Source: Cryptomeria japonica
Taxonomy: Eukaryota > Streptophyta > Pinopsida > Cupressales > Cupressaceae
Assembly: GCF_030272615.1 (NCBI RefSeq)
Contig: NC_081406.1
Span: 478,608,900 to 478,672,899 of the forward strand
DNA: 64,000 bases
Reading direction: 5' to 3'
A program made the position numbers and the translations under genes. The notes beneath the pieces were generated by a model. The model was not told the origin of the DNA. It saw only the letters and a program-made list of their open reading frames with translations, and ran no database searches. Positions 48,188 to 59,303 of the stretch are shown here, piece by piece (position 1 is the first letter of the stretch; every line of letters begins with the position of its first letter).

Positions 48188-48202
48188 ATCTCCCCCTTTG
48201 GC
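48188..48202 (-). other. Element B polypurine tract
   Basis: The minus strand reads gccaaagggggagat immediately before the 3' LTR. A second similar tract (aaagggggagac, about 48370-48382) lies 170 bp upstream on that strand. Confidence 0.9.
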
Positions 48203-48537
48203 ATTGATGGCAATACAAATATAATTACCCTTTGATTGTGATGATTGAGAGTAATGCACATACATAGGTATAGGAATCCTGGTTTACATTTTTCCATGTA
48301 ATCTCCTTCAATTAAGTCTCCATGTCTTCAACTGGTAACTGGCTATAGTTCTTCTCCCTATCAATCATACAGTTTGTCTCCCCCTTTGACAACAATACCA
48401 AAGTGAAAGTAAAACATTCAGTGTCATACTTCACTGTTCTGCATCGAGTTTCTCCCCTTGTGGAGTAGCTCTACTCTACACCAATCCTACTTCAAGATTC
48501 TTCAATTAGCTTTGGGACTGATGTCTTCCACATCTGC

Positions 48538-49330
48538 TTAATTAACCTCATGTAGGGGCACAACCCCTAGTTGACCTCTAAGATACTCAAGAGTAGTCTT
48601 AGGCAGAGGTTTAGTAAAGATATCCGCTACATGTTCCTTAGTAGATACATGCTCTAGTAATACATCTTTACTATGCACTTTCTCCCTCAAGAAATGATAT
48701 TTCAGCTCAATATGCTTGGTTCTAGCATGCAACACCAGGTTCTTTGAAATATTTATTGCACTGGTGTTATCACATAAAATCTTTACTGGTTCTATGATTT
48801 TCAACTTGAATCCTTCCAGAATGTGTTTCATCCAGATTGCCTGGGTACAATTCATATACGCTGCAACATATCCATCTTTAGCAATAGACTGTGAAATACA
48901 ACTTTGCTTCTTGTTGCTCCAAGATACAAGCCTCCCTCCAAGAAAGAATCCACCTCTGGTTGTTCTCTTCCTTTCATCAACATTTCCTGCCCTGTCTGCA
49001 TCTATATAGACTTTCAAATCAAAGTTACCTGCATATGGATACCATAATCCATAATGAATAGTACCTTTCCAATTTCTAATGATCCTTTTAGTAGCTACCA
49101 TGTGTGTTTTCTTTGGGTTCTTCTGAAATCTGGCAACTAGTTTAACTGCATGAGCAATATTCGGTCTACTATAAACAATATAATGCACTTTCCCTATCAT
49201 AGACCTATACTCCTTTTCATCAACGGATGTGGCATCATCCTCCTTAGAGAATTTACAACCTATAACCATTGGTGTCCCAACTGGTTTATAGTCTCCCATT
49301 CCAAATGTCTTCAATACCTCTTTCACATAT
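48538..49330 (-). pseudogene. Element B RT end and copia RNase H
   Basis: Open frame of 262 codons. It starts in the RT thumb (FGMGDYKPVGTPMVIGCKFS) and YRSMIGKVHYIVYSRPNIAH. The RNase H follows: LKVYIDADRAGNVDERKRTT (catalytic Asp), GGRLVSWSNKKQSCISQSIA, ILCDNTSAINISKNLVLHAR and HVSTKEHVADIFTKPLPK, the canonical copia end. It is the longest intact copia segment in the window. SQSIAKDGYVAA carries Lys-Asp where copia elements have a Glu (SSTEAEYIA). Confidence 0.92.
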
Positions 49331-50000
49331 TTGGACTATGTGATAAAAATACCACTCTTCATCTATTGAATTTGCAAACCTATGAAGAATTTATCTCTCC
49401 AACCAGAGACATCTCAATTTCACTTTTCACCTCATTTGCAAAGTCATCACTCATGTCATCATTGCTTCCAAAATGATATCATCCACAAACACTTCACTAA
49501 CCAGTATCTTTTCTCCTTTGGGCTTGAGATATATATTTATATCTTCACCAAGTGTGAATGTAGTCTTTCATACCATGCTCTTGGTGCTTGCTTCAAACTA
49601 TATAGTGCATTGTGTAGTTTACACACCATATCCTTTGCGTCAATCAAAGTATAACCATCTAGTTGTTCAATGTAGACTTCCTCTTCCAGTATTCCATTTA
49701 GAAATGTTGACTTCACATCAATCTAATATACTTTGAATCCCCTATATTCTACAAATGCAAGTAGAGTCCTAACACCTTCCAATCTAGCAACTAGTGCAAA
49801 TGTCTCACCAGAGTCTTCTCCTTCTTCCTGTGCATAACCTTTGCATACCAATCTAGCTTTGTTTCTAACTACTACTCCATCTTCATTCAGTTTATTCCTG
49901 AATACCCATTTAGTACAGTTTACATTTTTATTCACTAGATGGGGTAATAGGGTCCATGTATTGTTCTTCTCAATCTGGTCAAGCTCCTCTTCAATATCTT
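49331..50000 (-). pseudogene. Element B reverse transcriptase, N-terminal two thirds
   Basis: CTKWVFRNKLNEDGVVVRNK and ARLVCKGYAQEEGEDSGETF (49723-49935) are the standard copia RT entry. Beyond 49723 the blocks YIEQ, ALYSLKQAP and the FVSEVFVDDIIL-like active site can be read in shifting frames (about 49470-49690). Upstream, EEELDQIEKNNTWTLLPH marks the segment between integrase and RT. Stops and frameshifts make it inactive. Confidence 0.85.
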
Positions 50001-50216
50001 TGATCTAGTGATAATCTCCAAAGGCTTCCTTCACTGTTCTAGGCTCAATAGTGGAGATCATACAAGTATTCTCTCTAATTCTTGTTCTGGTTAACATACG
50101 AGCATCTTTATCTCCAATAACCTGGTCAAGATTATGATTGAGTCTTACATACCTTGGAATAACATGATCATTATCTTCAGGTTCTTCTTCTTCTAGATCT
50201 ACCTGTTCTAGTTGAA

Positions 50217-51364
50217 CTAGTACAACAACATTCTCTTCACAACACCTCCATCAAATTCCTTCAAAGTAAGAAATTTACTTTGGTCACCAGTCATGTGGTG
50301 TGAACAACCACTATCTATAATCCAATCATCAGAACTATCCATACGAGAAACTAATGCCTTCTCATCAGATGTCTCCTCTTTAATGGAAACAAAGACAATC
50401 TCTTCATTTGTATCTCCCTCAGATTCCTCATCAATGATTCCATCATCAACTACAATGAGGCAATCACTTTTACCTTTTCCTTTGTACTTCTTGTACTTCT
50501 CATGTTTGTGCTCATTGTCTCTATTAGGATAGTTAGCTGCAATATGTCCAATCCAATTATATGCAAAACACTTCAAAGGTAATTTACCTCTATACTTACC
50601 AGTACCTCTGGGTAACTGCTTGGCTAACAATGCTTCAAGCTCGATCAAACTATCTTCATCATCAACTTCTTTGCTTGGTCTAGACTCATAACTGTGACTG
50701 GCTTCTCTTCTTTTCCTTACAGGTGGATTAGAAACTGAAGCTCTAAATGCAGACTCTAATTTCTGAACACTTCCATCAAAACTATTTAATTCAAATGCAG
50801 TAAGTTTACCAATGATGGAGTCAAGAGTTACCTTTGTTTTATCAATAGACTTGAGTTCTTGAATGGTTGCAATTGGGATAGCATAGATTGATAGAAGGGC
50901 TCTCAACACCTTACTAACCACTATGGTATCCTCCACTTTACCACCAACACTTTTGATCTCACTGATTATCTCCTAGATCCTATGACCATACTGTTGAATA
51001 TTCTCACATTCAGTCATCCGTATGTCATCAAATTTACCTCTCAAACTCTCTTCTTTGTAAATCTTCACATGCTCATCACTGCTATAGATATCCTCAAGTT
51101 TCTTTCACACATCATAAGCAGTCTTCAACCATGGACATCAACATACTATGAATTGTACAAGGAACTGATAATGGCCTTCAATAATTGATTATTCTCTTGT
51201 TGCTCCTTCTTTTGATCATCAGTCAGAATCCCACTAGGTAAGGTATATTTGGTAACAACATGTTCCCAATACTGACTCCCTAAGATTTCAATATAGATCT
51301 TCATCCTATCACTCCATATTCTATAGTTTTCCCTATTGAACTTTGGACCTTCTTTCTTCATCAT
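50217..51364 (-). pseudogene. Element B gag and protease, followed by integrase deletion
   Basis: Gag begins at 51364 (EGPKFNRENYRIWSDRMKIY) and continues at 50936-50440 with the UBN2-type segment (DTIVVSKVLRALLSIYAIPI) and a degenerate zinc knuckle (CFAYNWIGHIAANYPN). The protease has DWIIDSGCSHHMTGDQSKFL (about 50270-50330), the copia DSG active site. After KEFDGGVV the frame jumps to unrelated residues, and within about 250 bases the pre-RT segment appears. All of the GAG-pre-integrase and integrase region present in E (62571-63686) is missing. Confidence 0.88.
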
Positions 51365-51420
51365 CTTCTCCTAGATCTTTACCTCAAGATGTTAGGCTTA
51401 GACACTAGAGGACTTGAAGC

Positions 51421-51434
51421 GCTATGATACCAAT
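51421..51434 (-). other. Element B primer binding site
   Basis: The minus strand reads attggtatcatagc, one base from the tRNA-iMet complement, abutting the LTR at 51435. Confidence 0.9.
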
Positions 51435-52832
51435 TGATGAAATGATGAATCAATAAGGATCTAGAAAACCACTGAGAGGGGCGAGGGGAATTAGTAGATA
51501 GAATAACACTAGCTATACTTTCACCAAACTCAAAAACCACTCATCAATCAATCTCTGAACTAACTGGTTCAAACACTGAATTACAAACTGCAACTATACT
51601 GTCAAGTATACTAGTTGACTAGCATAACAAAATAATAGTATAACAGATCTCAAACTCTCAAACCATTAAACCAAAACATCAAACCACTTTACTAACAATA
51701 GTAAAAGCACATTTCAGATTATTTCCGGTCATCTTAACACATCTAAGTGGATTTATCAGTTAAGCAAATTAACCATATCAAAACATAACCACAATAACCA
51801 TTCACCACTTGACACAATGATTTTTAACATGGAAACCTAAATGGGAAAAATCATGGTGGGTATGAATACACATAAGTATTCTAAACTCTTCTGAAGTTCA
51901 TCTTGTTAGGAGCCAAGCCTTGTTGGAAGCTTTACAAAAATGTCATGTTAGGAATAGATCCTATTATGGACCACCCGATTAAGGGATTGACTATAATTCC
52001 CTGTTAAAAGAAATACTCTGTTAGGAGTAACCTTGATAGAGGGTTTGAAATCCAAGCTAATGCATTACCTGGTTAGAGGATTTAGAAAGCACTAAGCCTA
52101 TTAAAGCTTAACCAGTTAAGGGATTTAACTATCCTAATTGTTAGAGAACAACAAGGTTTGTTGATCTGGTAAATAGAACTACTCTGCTTGATCAGATCCT
52201 TTTCATGCTCCTATCTACCTTCACACATACTACAGATACTCCTTCTGGTTCAACAATCAATCACATTGACACAACCAAAATTGTGAACACTACAACAAAA
52301 CAACTCATCAACCTTATAGGAAAAACAATAGGTCGGTAACACATCACAAACCTAAGATCTCATAGAGATTACAAACAAATCAGTTCAAACACGATCGTTG
52401 GATTACATAATAATCATTGCACATTGTATAAGACAACCTCAACCTCTCCTTGATCACCGCTTCATCGAATCTTATAAATCATCACATAGTTTCCTCTTCA
52501 TGCTATGGACTTGCTCATTCCCAAGATAAAATAGTTATCTCAACGCGCTAAAAACCACTTTGAAACTCATCACGTCCATCATGCATACTTGGCATAATCA
52601 TATTTGATCACCATTTGATCATAGATCAACACAACTAGTTCACCAAGCTCCATTGGTTAGGGTTTGGCACATCAACAGGTGGGGTTCCCAATTGATCTCA
52701 CTGCTTCTAAAGTAATATCGGTTTCCTTCACTAGCTCAACTACCGGTTGCATAACAACTCCATTACTGGTTGCAATTGACATCAATGGCAACACATTAGT
52801 TCATCAATACAATCTTCATGCAAATTCCAACA
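51435..52832 (-). repeat. Element B 5' LTR
   Basis: Plus strand starts tgatgaaatgatgaatc and ends aaattccaaca. It aligns with 46791-48187 along its whole length. Confidence 0.95.
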
Positions 52833-53815
52833 AAGGACACCACTAAGGAAGAGAAGACAAAATAAGATAAGACCGAGAAGGAGAAAATAGAGAAAGACAA
52901 GGCAGAGAAAAAGGAGTCAAAGGAGAAAAAAATAATTGATGATGATGATGATGACTTGGTGATCATTAAAGGACCTATTGATATGGACAATCTGAGTTCT
53001 TCTCAATTGATGGAGATTGCAATAAGAATGTAATCTAGAGCTCAAAAGAAGAGAATGAAGGAACAACTAAGAGAGGTAGAGACAATCAAGATAGCAGTTT
53101 ATATTTTGTCTAGTCTCCTACCGGAGACTAATACTGAAAGTTTTGTCACTCCTATTGATAAACTTGGACAGTTGGTTACCAATGTCGAAGATCAACTCAA
53201 GACTTTTGAAGATGTAGCATAGATATTAGTTGAGAAGGATTACAAGAAGAAAAGGACATAAATCCTAATTTCTGAGATAGATAAAGTTAAGGTAGCACTC
53301 ACGGTTAATGAAGACCTGTTGAAGAATGCATTAGCAACTAAAGGAAAGATTTTGACTGCTATTTCAAAGTTTTCACTATTTTGTGCTGACTTGAAGGAGA
53401 AAAGGGAAGATGCTGAGAAAGAACTTGAAATCTTGAGTGAGACATTTAGGACACTAAATGAATTAGCTATTCTTTTTGGTAGATTAGTTGTAGACTTACA
53501 TCAAAAACTTGAGATATATGAACATGAGCAGGTCAAACAGGTTAGATCATTGAAGGAGCTCCAGACTCAACTAATTCCTAAAGTTAAAATTTTACAGTGA
53601 GCATACAAGGAGTTAGAGGCTATTTTGGCTACACCTTAGATGAGCACAGTTAATGCAATGGAGGAATTAGTCGGGCATATAAATATACATTTTGAGATTA
53701 CTGGTACACTGTTACAGACATGGGATAATGATCTCAAACCGTTGAAGTTTCATTTCAATGATGCTTTTTCTAAAATTTCTTTTAAAAAACTATATGACTC
53801 ATATATATATATGGT
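52833..53815 (+). pseudogene. Element C ORF2, 3' part
   Basis: Continuation of C ORF2 after element B, starting in the duplicated aagga. It reads KDTTKEEK, a Lys/Glu-rich stretch, a DDDDDD run from GAT repeats (about 52937) and LVIIKGPIDMDNLSSSQLME. A helical, heptad-like C-terminal region follows, including DLKEKREDAEKELEILSETF (53319-53600), and ends near 53815. In-frame stops are at about 52869, 53031, 53219, 53259, 53598 and 53637. The overall layout (charged middle, coiled-coil end) parallels A ORF2. Confidence 0.65.
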
Positions 53816-54045
53816 CTGATGCAAATTTTGATGTAAAATGTATATATCTTTCATGTATTTTACTTCTCTATTTGGCATTGTTGTTAAATGGGGAGTAATA
53901 GTTAAGAGTCAATCAAAATTTTGTATGCAATGTAAAGAGGGAGTAATAGGAGTAATTGCTAAGGGGGAGTACATGTTATATAGTCAATTTTTGTATTGCA
54001 CACTTAGTTGACAAAATTTGTTTTCTAAGTGTTTCCATCAATGTC

Positions 54046-54057
54046 AAAGGGGGAGAT
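54046..54057 (+). other. Element C polypurine tract
   Basis: aaagggggagat directly precedes the 3' LTR. Weaker tracts (gggagtaata, aagggggagtac) lie at 53891, 53940 and 53962, the multiple-tract pattern of SIRE-like copia elements. Confidence 0.9.
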
Positions 54058-55301
54058 TGTTGGCATTTGATTATTTGATCTAAACTAGTAATTGTTTGTT
54101 TCCTTGATGCAACCGGTACATGTTTGATTAGATTATTGTATGATGACTATGTCATATGCTGTCATTGATGGCAACTGTGTTCTTACAATCATCTAAGTCC
54201 TATAGGTCAACCGATAAGGCTTAATCGGTAATTAGAGACAGTTTTATCAGAATTGCTAATTAGGACTTTAACCAGTAAAAGATAGACATAGTTATATTCT
54301 GACAACCGATACATCAAATCTATAAAAAATGAGATGATGCAGATTGACAACAATACTGAAGGCTGGTAGATGAAGTTATTTTCATGACTGCATGTGATGA
54401 ATCGATCAGATGAACAAGATTTGATTGACAAAGCAGGTATTCTGACCGAGACTTAGCCGGTAGTGATGAAAATCACTCAGGTCAGAAAAACAACACAAAA
54501 TTGGATTTGTTATGTCGGTGGCTGACATAACTAAGGTGTACAATGCAAGATTGGCTAGATGCATTGAACCTAAGGAATTGTAACAAGGTTGTAGCTGACC
54601 TAATGATGATTTTAAATTTGTGATGAAGTATGAAAGGATATATGGGTATGAGCTTGAAAGTGTGAAATTTTTTTTAGTGAATGTTGTATTTATGATAGTG
54701 CGGTGATCAGAGGAGTTGAGAGATGAAGTATATGTGATGTTGTAATATTCTGAAGCGGATCTTATCAGACACTGAATGTTTTATACTGATATCATTTGTA
54801 ATTTTTGTCTCCCTAACACTTGCAGCAAGACAATCCTCATACAAGGTCACTCCTAACAGGGTGTAGTTGGATCCTAATAGGTCTGGTCATTAAATCCTCT
54901 AACCAAGTGACACATTAACTTGTGTTTGCAAATCCTAGTAACTTGGGTAGCTCCTAACATGGCTAGTCCTCACTAGCCTTTGTGTAAAGCTCTTAACCAA
55001 TTTTAGACACTTCTAATAGGGTGTTCCCCTAACTGAGTGTTGTAGACCTTAACCTGTCATATCTCTATACTGCAAATAGTGGATCTTTGAGGGTACCTAC
55101 CCCCACCGTGGTTTTTCCCATTTTGGTTTTACACATATAAACTCTTGTGTCTTGTGGTTTATACTTTATGTAGTGATTGCATACTTGGTGTTATTTCTTA
55201 TATGCCTATTAAGTTTTAAGTTGGTGAAATTGATAATCAGATTTGTATTGTATATACTTGCATTGATTCAACCCCCCTCTCAGTGCATTATAAGTTCATC
55301 A
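54058..55301 (+). repeat. Element C 3' LTR
   Basis: Starts tgttggcatttgatt and ends ataagttcatca; matches 41515-42747 and is followed by the duplication tggat. Confidence 0.95.
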
Positions 55302-55600
55302 TGGATAACTGAAAGAGACATCATCATGTTTATAAAATGATAGATTATGAGGCATGATTAAATTCCCTACCATGGCTTGGAATCGATCAATATCCAGGTT
55401 ATCAACAAGGGCTTTCTCAAGAATATCCTTGTGTGTTGGTGAGATCTTGAGAAGCTCTAATATTGATATGTGGTCAGGTGTTTTCTTCAATTGATCTACC
55501 AATATATATTTCTCTTTCAGAGGAGTGGACACAGTGGAAGTGTTTCCTTTCAAAATATATTTGGATTGCGCACGTGTAGTCACATTTACTAGGACTTTCT
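55302..55600 (-). pseudogene. Element D gag-protease junction, upstream part
   Basis: Open frame 55299-55583: QLKKTPDHISILELLKISPT and HKDILEKALVD match the Tat segment before the protease active site ('...vSlleLL..Sp.hk..L..aL'). It is interrupted by C, and the protease core continues left of 41514. The first codons of this frame now read into the C LTR. Confidence 0.8.
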
Positions 55601-55896
55601 CTTGCTTGTCCTTTATCTTAATGACATCGATTTGATTTTGATATGTTGAGATGTGATTGATGATGTTGTTGTATACATGATTTATTCAAGCCCCCTTGTT
55701 GTTTGAGGATGATGATGTGCCTTTGTCATAATTAGGAAGTGGATTTTTGAATGCTTCATGATCATCATTGGTTTTATGTCCATCTACTGTATGTCACCTT
55801 TGTCTAGTAAACCCTGGACCAAATTATTCAACCTTAGGCAATGATTTTTGTGATTCCCTTTGTTTCTATGATAGTCACAGTAGTGCATATCATTCC

Positions 55897-56836
55897 AGGG
55901 TGAACTCACAATGCTGGTTCCCTCTTTTTGCTGAAATCATACATTTTTTAGAAAATATAATGATTTAAGTTTTAAGAGGTCCCATTTGAAGTAATTAATT
56001 GAAGAGAGTTAGATCAAATGCTCTTAGATAAAAATTTCTTGGATAGAACCTCTCTACTTCTAAATCATAATTGCAATGGAATCTCTTTTGCATCTATCAA
56101 ATGTTGATTAAAAACCAATTTTTTTAAGTTCTTTTTTTAAAGTATTTAGTCCTTATTATAAGCTTTCCAAATAGCATAATTTTTAATATATTTAATTTCA
56201 TTAATATGTTTTTATTTTATTTGTTATGAATTTAGGTTTTTCACTAAACATGAACTTCTTTGTTCAATGCGTTGGGAAAAATAGTAAACTAATTAAAAGA
56301 AAAACTAAAAAATATCTATTCTCTAGGTATTGATGTCTTCTTTCTAACAAAAAAATAAAATTGAATTTTGATATATAGAACAAGTTATGTGTTCAAACGT
56401 ACACCTATATGTAAATTATAATTAGTCGGACTTCAAAACTTAATAAAATGAAGAATATTTAACATATCACTATCAAACCAATTGCATGCCCTGGGTATTG
56501 ATGTTACAAACAAAAATTCAAAATAATTAAGTTTTTATTATTTATAGAAAAAAAATTATACATTTCGGGATGCACATCACTCTTAAAAAATGTTGTTTGC
56601 TGTAAAAACTACTTTTTGAGGGAGATGGAAAAACCAATAAAATTATATTAAAAAAAAACTAAAAAAAAAAATTTAGAATCTAGAAACAAGATGTTACAAA
56701 TCACTAGTTTACATAATCTTCAAATTCTTAATGGGTTAAAAGTTATAGGTGTCGGAAAGTGAAGGTTTTTTTCAAAATATTCATCTAAGTGTCAAAGTTG
56801 GTCAAAAAGTGGGAACCAGTATTGTGAGTTCACCCT
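55897..56836. mobile_element. 940-bp non-coding inverted-repeat element (MITE-like)
   Basis: The left end starts agggtgaactcacaatgctg and continues gttccctctttttg. The right end, reverse-complemented, starts agggtgaactcacaatactg and continues gttcccactttttg: 32 of 34 bases match. The inside is AT-rich without coding potential. It interrupts gag of D immediately before the zinc motif. The flanks give at most a 2-bp duplication (cc on the plus strand), so the superfamily is unclear. Confidence 0.85.
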
Positions 56837-56989
56837 CCACCATGAGGGTTTGACTTGTGGTTCAAAATCCCTTGTGTTTGACAATGTAATGAGTTTGTTG
56901 CCAACAATTCTTGAAATGTTGATTCAAGAGATTGCCCTAAAGGTGCGAACTTCCTTCGATATGGTGCAGGTTTTGTGTTATTATTGTTC

Positions 56990-57100
56990 GCTTGATTTTT
57001 GTTCCCTTGATAGTTGTTTCCTTGATGGGTGTTTCCTTGATTGTTGTTTGCTTGATGGGTGTTTCTTTGATTTTGTTTTGTGGAGGACCTGATAAGTTTA
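56990..57100. repeat. 30-bp repeats encoding an Asn/Gln/Gly tract in D gag
   Basis: Minus-strand repeats of caaggaaacacccatcaagc plus about ten bases encode NQGNTHQ-like units in the gag frame. The same repeats in another frame give the KETPIKQTT pattern of the long open frame 56937-57488. Confidence 0.75.
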
Positions 57101-58863
57101 ACACTGGTTGTTTTGTTTTAACATTGTTAGCACCAACTACACCATCATTGACAACATTTTTGTTCCTTGTCCAAAATTTGGATTTTTTTGAGTTGTTGTT
57201 GTTGTTGTTGGTGTTGCTATATTTGTTGTTTGATGAACTAGCACCTTCCTTATAAAATTTCAAAACTCCCTTTTTGATTAAGGCCTCTTCTATCTGGATG
57301 CCATTGTCGATCAACTTTTGAAAACTAGGTAGACATTGTAGTTTAAGTTGATAACTCATCTCGTCATTTTGATTGTCTACTAAGATTTCCATTTTCTCCT
57401 TTTCAGGTATGAATTGGGGATATCTAGATACCAATTGCCTCCATCTCTGTAAGAACACCATGAATGGTTCATTGTTATTTTGCTTCATGTTTCAAAGGTC
57501 AAGCATGGTGACCTGGTGCTGAATGTTATAAGAGTATTGTGAAACAAAATTGTTCACCAACTCTTCATATGATATAATGGGAGGTGTGAGTTTTGAAACC
57601 CATTCCATCGTTGTCCTCCTAGGCTTCTTGGAAATAACCTCATCATGTAGGTATCATTGTAGGCAAACTCCAAACTCATTGTGCAAAATTCCCTTACATG
57701 ATCGTAGGGATCATTTTTACCATTGTATCTATCAAACTTTGGTATTTCGGAGTTTGGTGGGAATGGTACCATATTTAAACTTCTATCAAATGGATATAGA
57801 CAAATATCCTCTAAAGGGTATCTTGATGTGGTCCCATGTTGCCTCTCGCATTTTTTGTTGAAGAGCTTGTAATTGTTGTGTAAGTTCAGTAAGGGGATTG
57901 TTTTCATTGTTGGCACCACTATTGTTAGCGTTATCCTGATCATTAGTGTTGTCTTGGTCATTAGTGTTTTCATGATCAGTTGTATTGTCATGGTTGGTGT
58001 TGTAGGTGTATGTTTTTTATTTTGTCCTTTTTACATGCTCAGTTTGCTTCGGTTGATCCATGTCAAAATCCTGAAGGATTTTCACACCTTTGTTGGATAG
58101 CAGGAGGAAGTATATTTGTTTGTCTACTTCGATGAGTTTCTCCATGCATTTTTGTAGGCCAGGGTCTTATTGGGCCTCTTCATCAATGTCATCTTTTATA
58201 GCATCCTCATCTATATTTAGGTACTTTTTCTATTTGTTAGTTTCTCTATGTCCTATGCTTGATTCAGGTTGTGCGTCCCACTCATTTTTATGGGATCGTG
58301 TAAAAACTGGCATGTTATTGATTTGATACAATAAGTGATTGGATCTTCAAGTAGATAAGCTAGGTTGATCTTTCCTCCTTTTTTGAGGCATTGATCAAAT
58401 ACTAACTTTTGTGCAAAGGCACACATTTTCAAAGGTTCTTCGTTAAACAAAGTTCCTTTACAACGTAGATAGACACGAAAGCAGTCCAAGAAAGTGTGAT
58501 GTTTTAGGAAGAGTTCACGGTTTATGTATATAAACTTCCTTCTCTTTATTAGTTTGTTTTGACTAAGATGTCTCCTTTTCATCTTGGTCTTTTGAAGAAG
58601 ATTATTCCTTTTTAAATGTTGAGGAGTGGTCATACAAGTGATCAAAGTTGATGTTGTTGATAGGTTGATTTGATAACAAATACCTTGTTTGTATACTCAA
58701 GCATACTAAGTCAAATAGAGGGTTCACTATTCCCCTATTGATGTGATTAAGTGTGTCAAATGATGTAATAAATTTCCCTTTTGAAGGATGATGCATCCTG
58801 ATTTTGGGAACGAGATTGATTTGAATAACTTGGATAACAAGACTAAGTATTTGATGTTGACAT

Positions 58864-59303
58864 TGGTTAAAAATGTGAAAATTAGATCCCTAGTTGATTT
58901 TCCTATGATTTTGTTAGGAGAAACCTAATCTATGATAGTTGAATCTAAAAGATTACCTAAAATGGTAATCAGATCAATTTTTGGATTTTTGAAAACTTGC
59001 CTGGAAATAGCCTCTATCTCAGATGTGCTAATTTATATGCGCTATACTTTTGGTCAAATGTGCCACTTCTTTTGTTGTATTCATTACTTAATGGTTCAAA
59101 TGTGTCACAATTATGCTTAAATGTGCTAATAGAAAAATTATATGCACCACAAAAATAGTCAAATACGCTTTTGTGTGGGATTTTTTGATTTTTGCAATTT
59201 ATAAAGTGATTTCTGATTTTGTTGATATTTTTGCAAGATGTTTGTTTGATATTTGACAAGAACACAAAAAACACTAATGAAAAAAAAAGTAGTTTTGGTC
59301 CTA
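58864..59303 (-). other. Element D 5' leader
   Basis: AT-rich sequence upstream of D gag with no recognised gene. On the minus strand gcacat(t/a) words recur (gtgcatataatt, gcgcatataaatt). It is cut at about 59304 by the LTR of element E, so D's primer site and 5' LTR are not visible. Confidence 0.5.

Larger units (their letters stand above)
46791..52832 (-). mobile_element. Element B: integrase-deleted Ty1/copia element inserted in C
   Basis: LTRs at 46791-48187 and 51435-52832 (1,397 and 1,398 bp) with target duplication aagga (46786-46790 and 52833-52837). Read on the minus strand it has primer site, gag, protease, RT, RNase H and polypurine tract in copia order, but the integrase is absent. 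The LTRs differ at roughly one base in ten to fifteen by eye, so the insertion is old. It splits ORF2 of C, so it is younger than C. Confidence 0.95.
41515..55301 (+). mobile_element. Element C: pol-less LTR retrotransposon inserted in D
   Basis: LTRs at 41515-42747 (1,233 bp) and 54058-55301 (1,244 bp), flanked by the target duplication tggat (41510-41514 and 55302-55306). A tRNA-iMet-type primer site follows the left LTR and a polypurine tract precedes the right one. The inside carries a gag-like ORF1 and a long ORF2 but no protease, integrase, RT or RNase H on either strand once nested element B (46791-52832) is removed. Net length is about 7.7 kb. LTR ends, primer site and GGGGGAGAT tract resemble the SIRE-like copia elements B and E, so C probably depended on such relatives. 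Confidence 0.92.
55601..58863 (-). pseudogene. Element D gag (split by an inverted-repeat element)
   Basis: The start ATG is probably at 58863-58861 (MSTSNT...), followed by SRSQNQDASSFKREIYYI. Further blocks are AYLLEDPITYCI (58253-58645 frame), then the capsid: IPKFDRYNGKNDPYDHVREF (about 57700-57760), MMRLFPRSLGGQRW, NNNEPFMVFLQRWRQLVSRY (57420-57488). Next come an Asn/Gln/Gly repeat (56990-57100), APYRRKFAPLGQSLESTF (about 56930-56985) and the zinc motif YCDYHRNKGNHKNHC (about 55845-55890). A 940-bp insertion (55897-56836) lies just before the zinc motif. Frameshifts and stops are common. Confidence 0.8.
28183..59303 (-). mobile_element. Element D: Tat-type Ty3/gypsy retrotransposon, split by nested insertions
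   Basis: Minus-strand element whose gag (58863-55600), protease (55583-55302 resumed at 41514-41050), RT, RNase H, archaeal-type RNase H and integrase (to 36436) read right to left. It is interrupted by C at 41515-55301, the inverted-repeat element at 55897-56836 and probably S2 at 30165-34745. Its right end is cut by copia E at about 59304 and its left end by copia F at 28182, so its LTRs are not identified. The order RT-RH-aRH-IN is the standard Tat order. Including 28183-36000 in D is inference, based on matching gatgatatg-rich sequence on both sides of S2. Confidence 0.75.
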
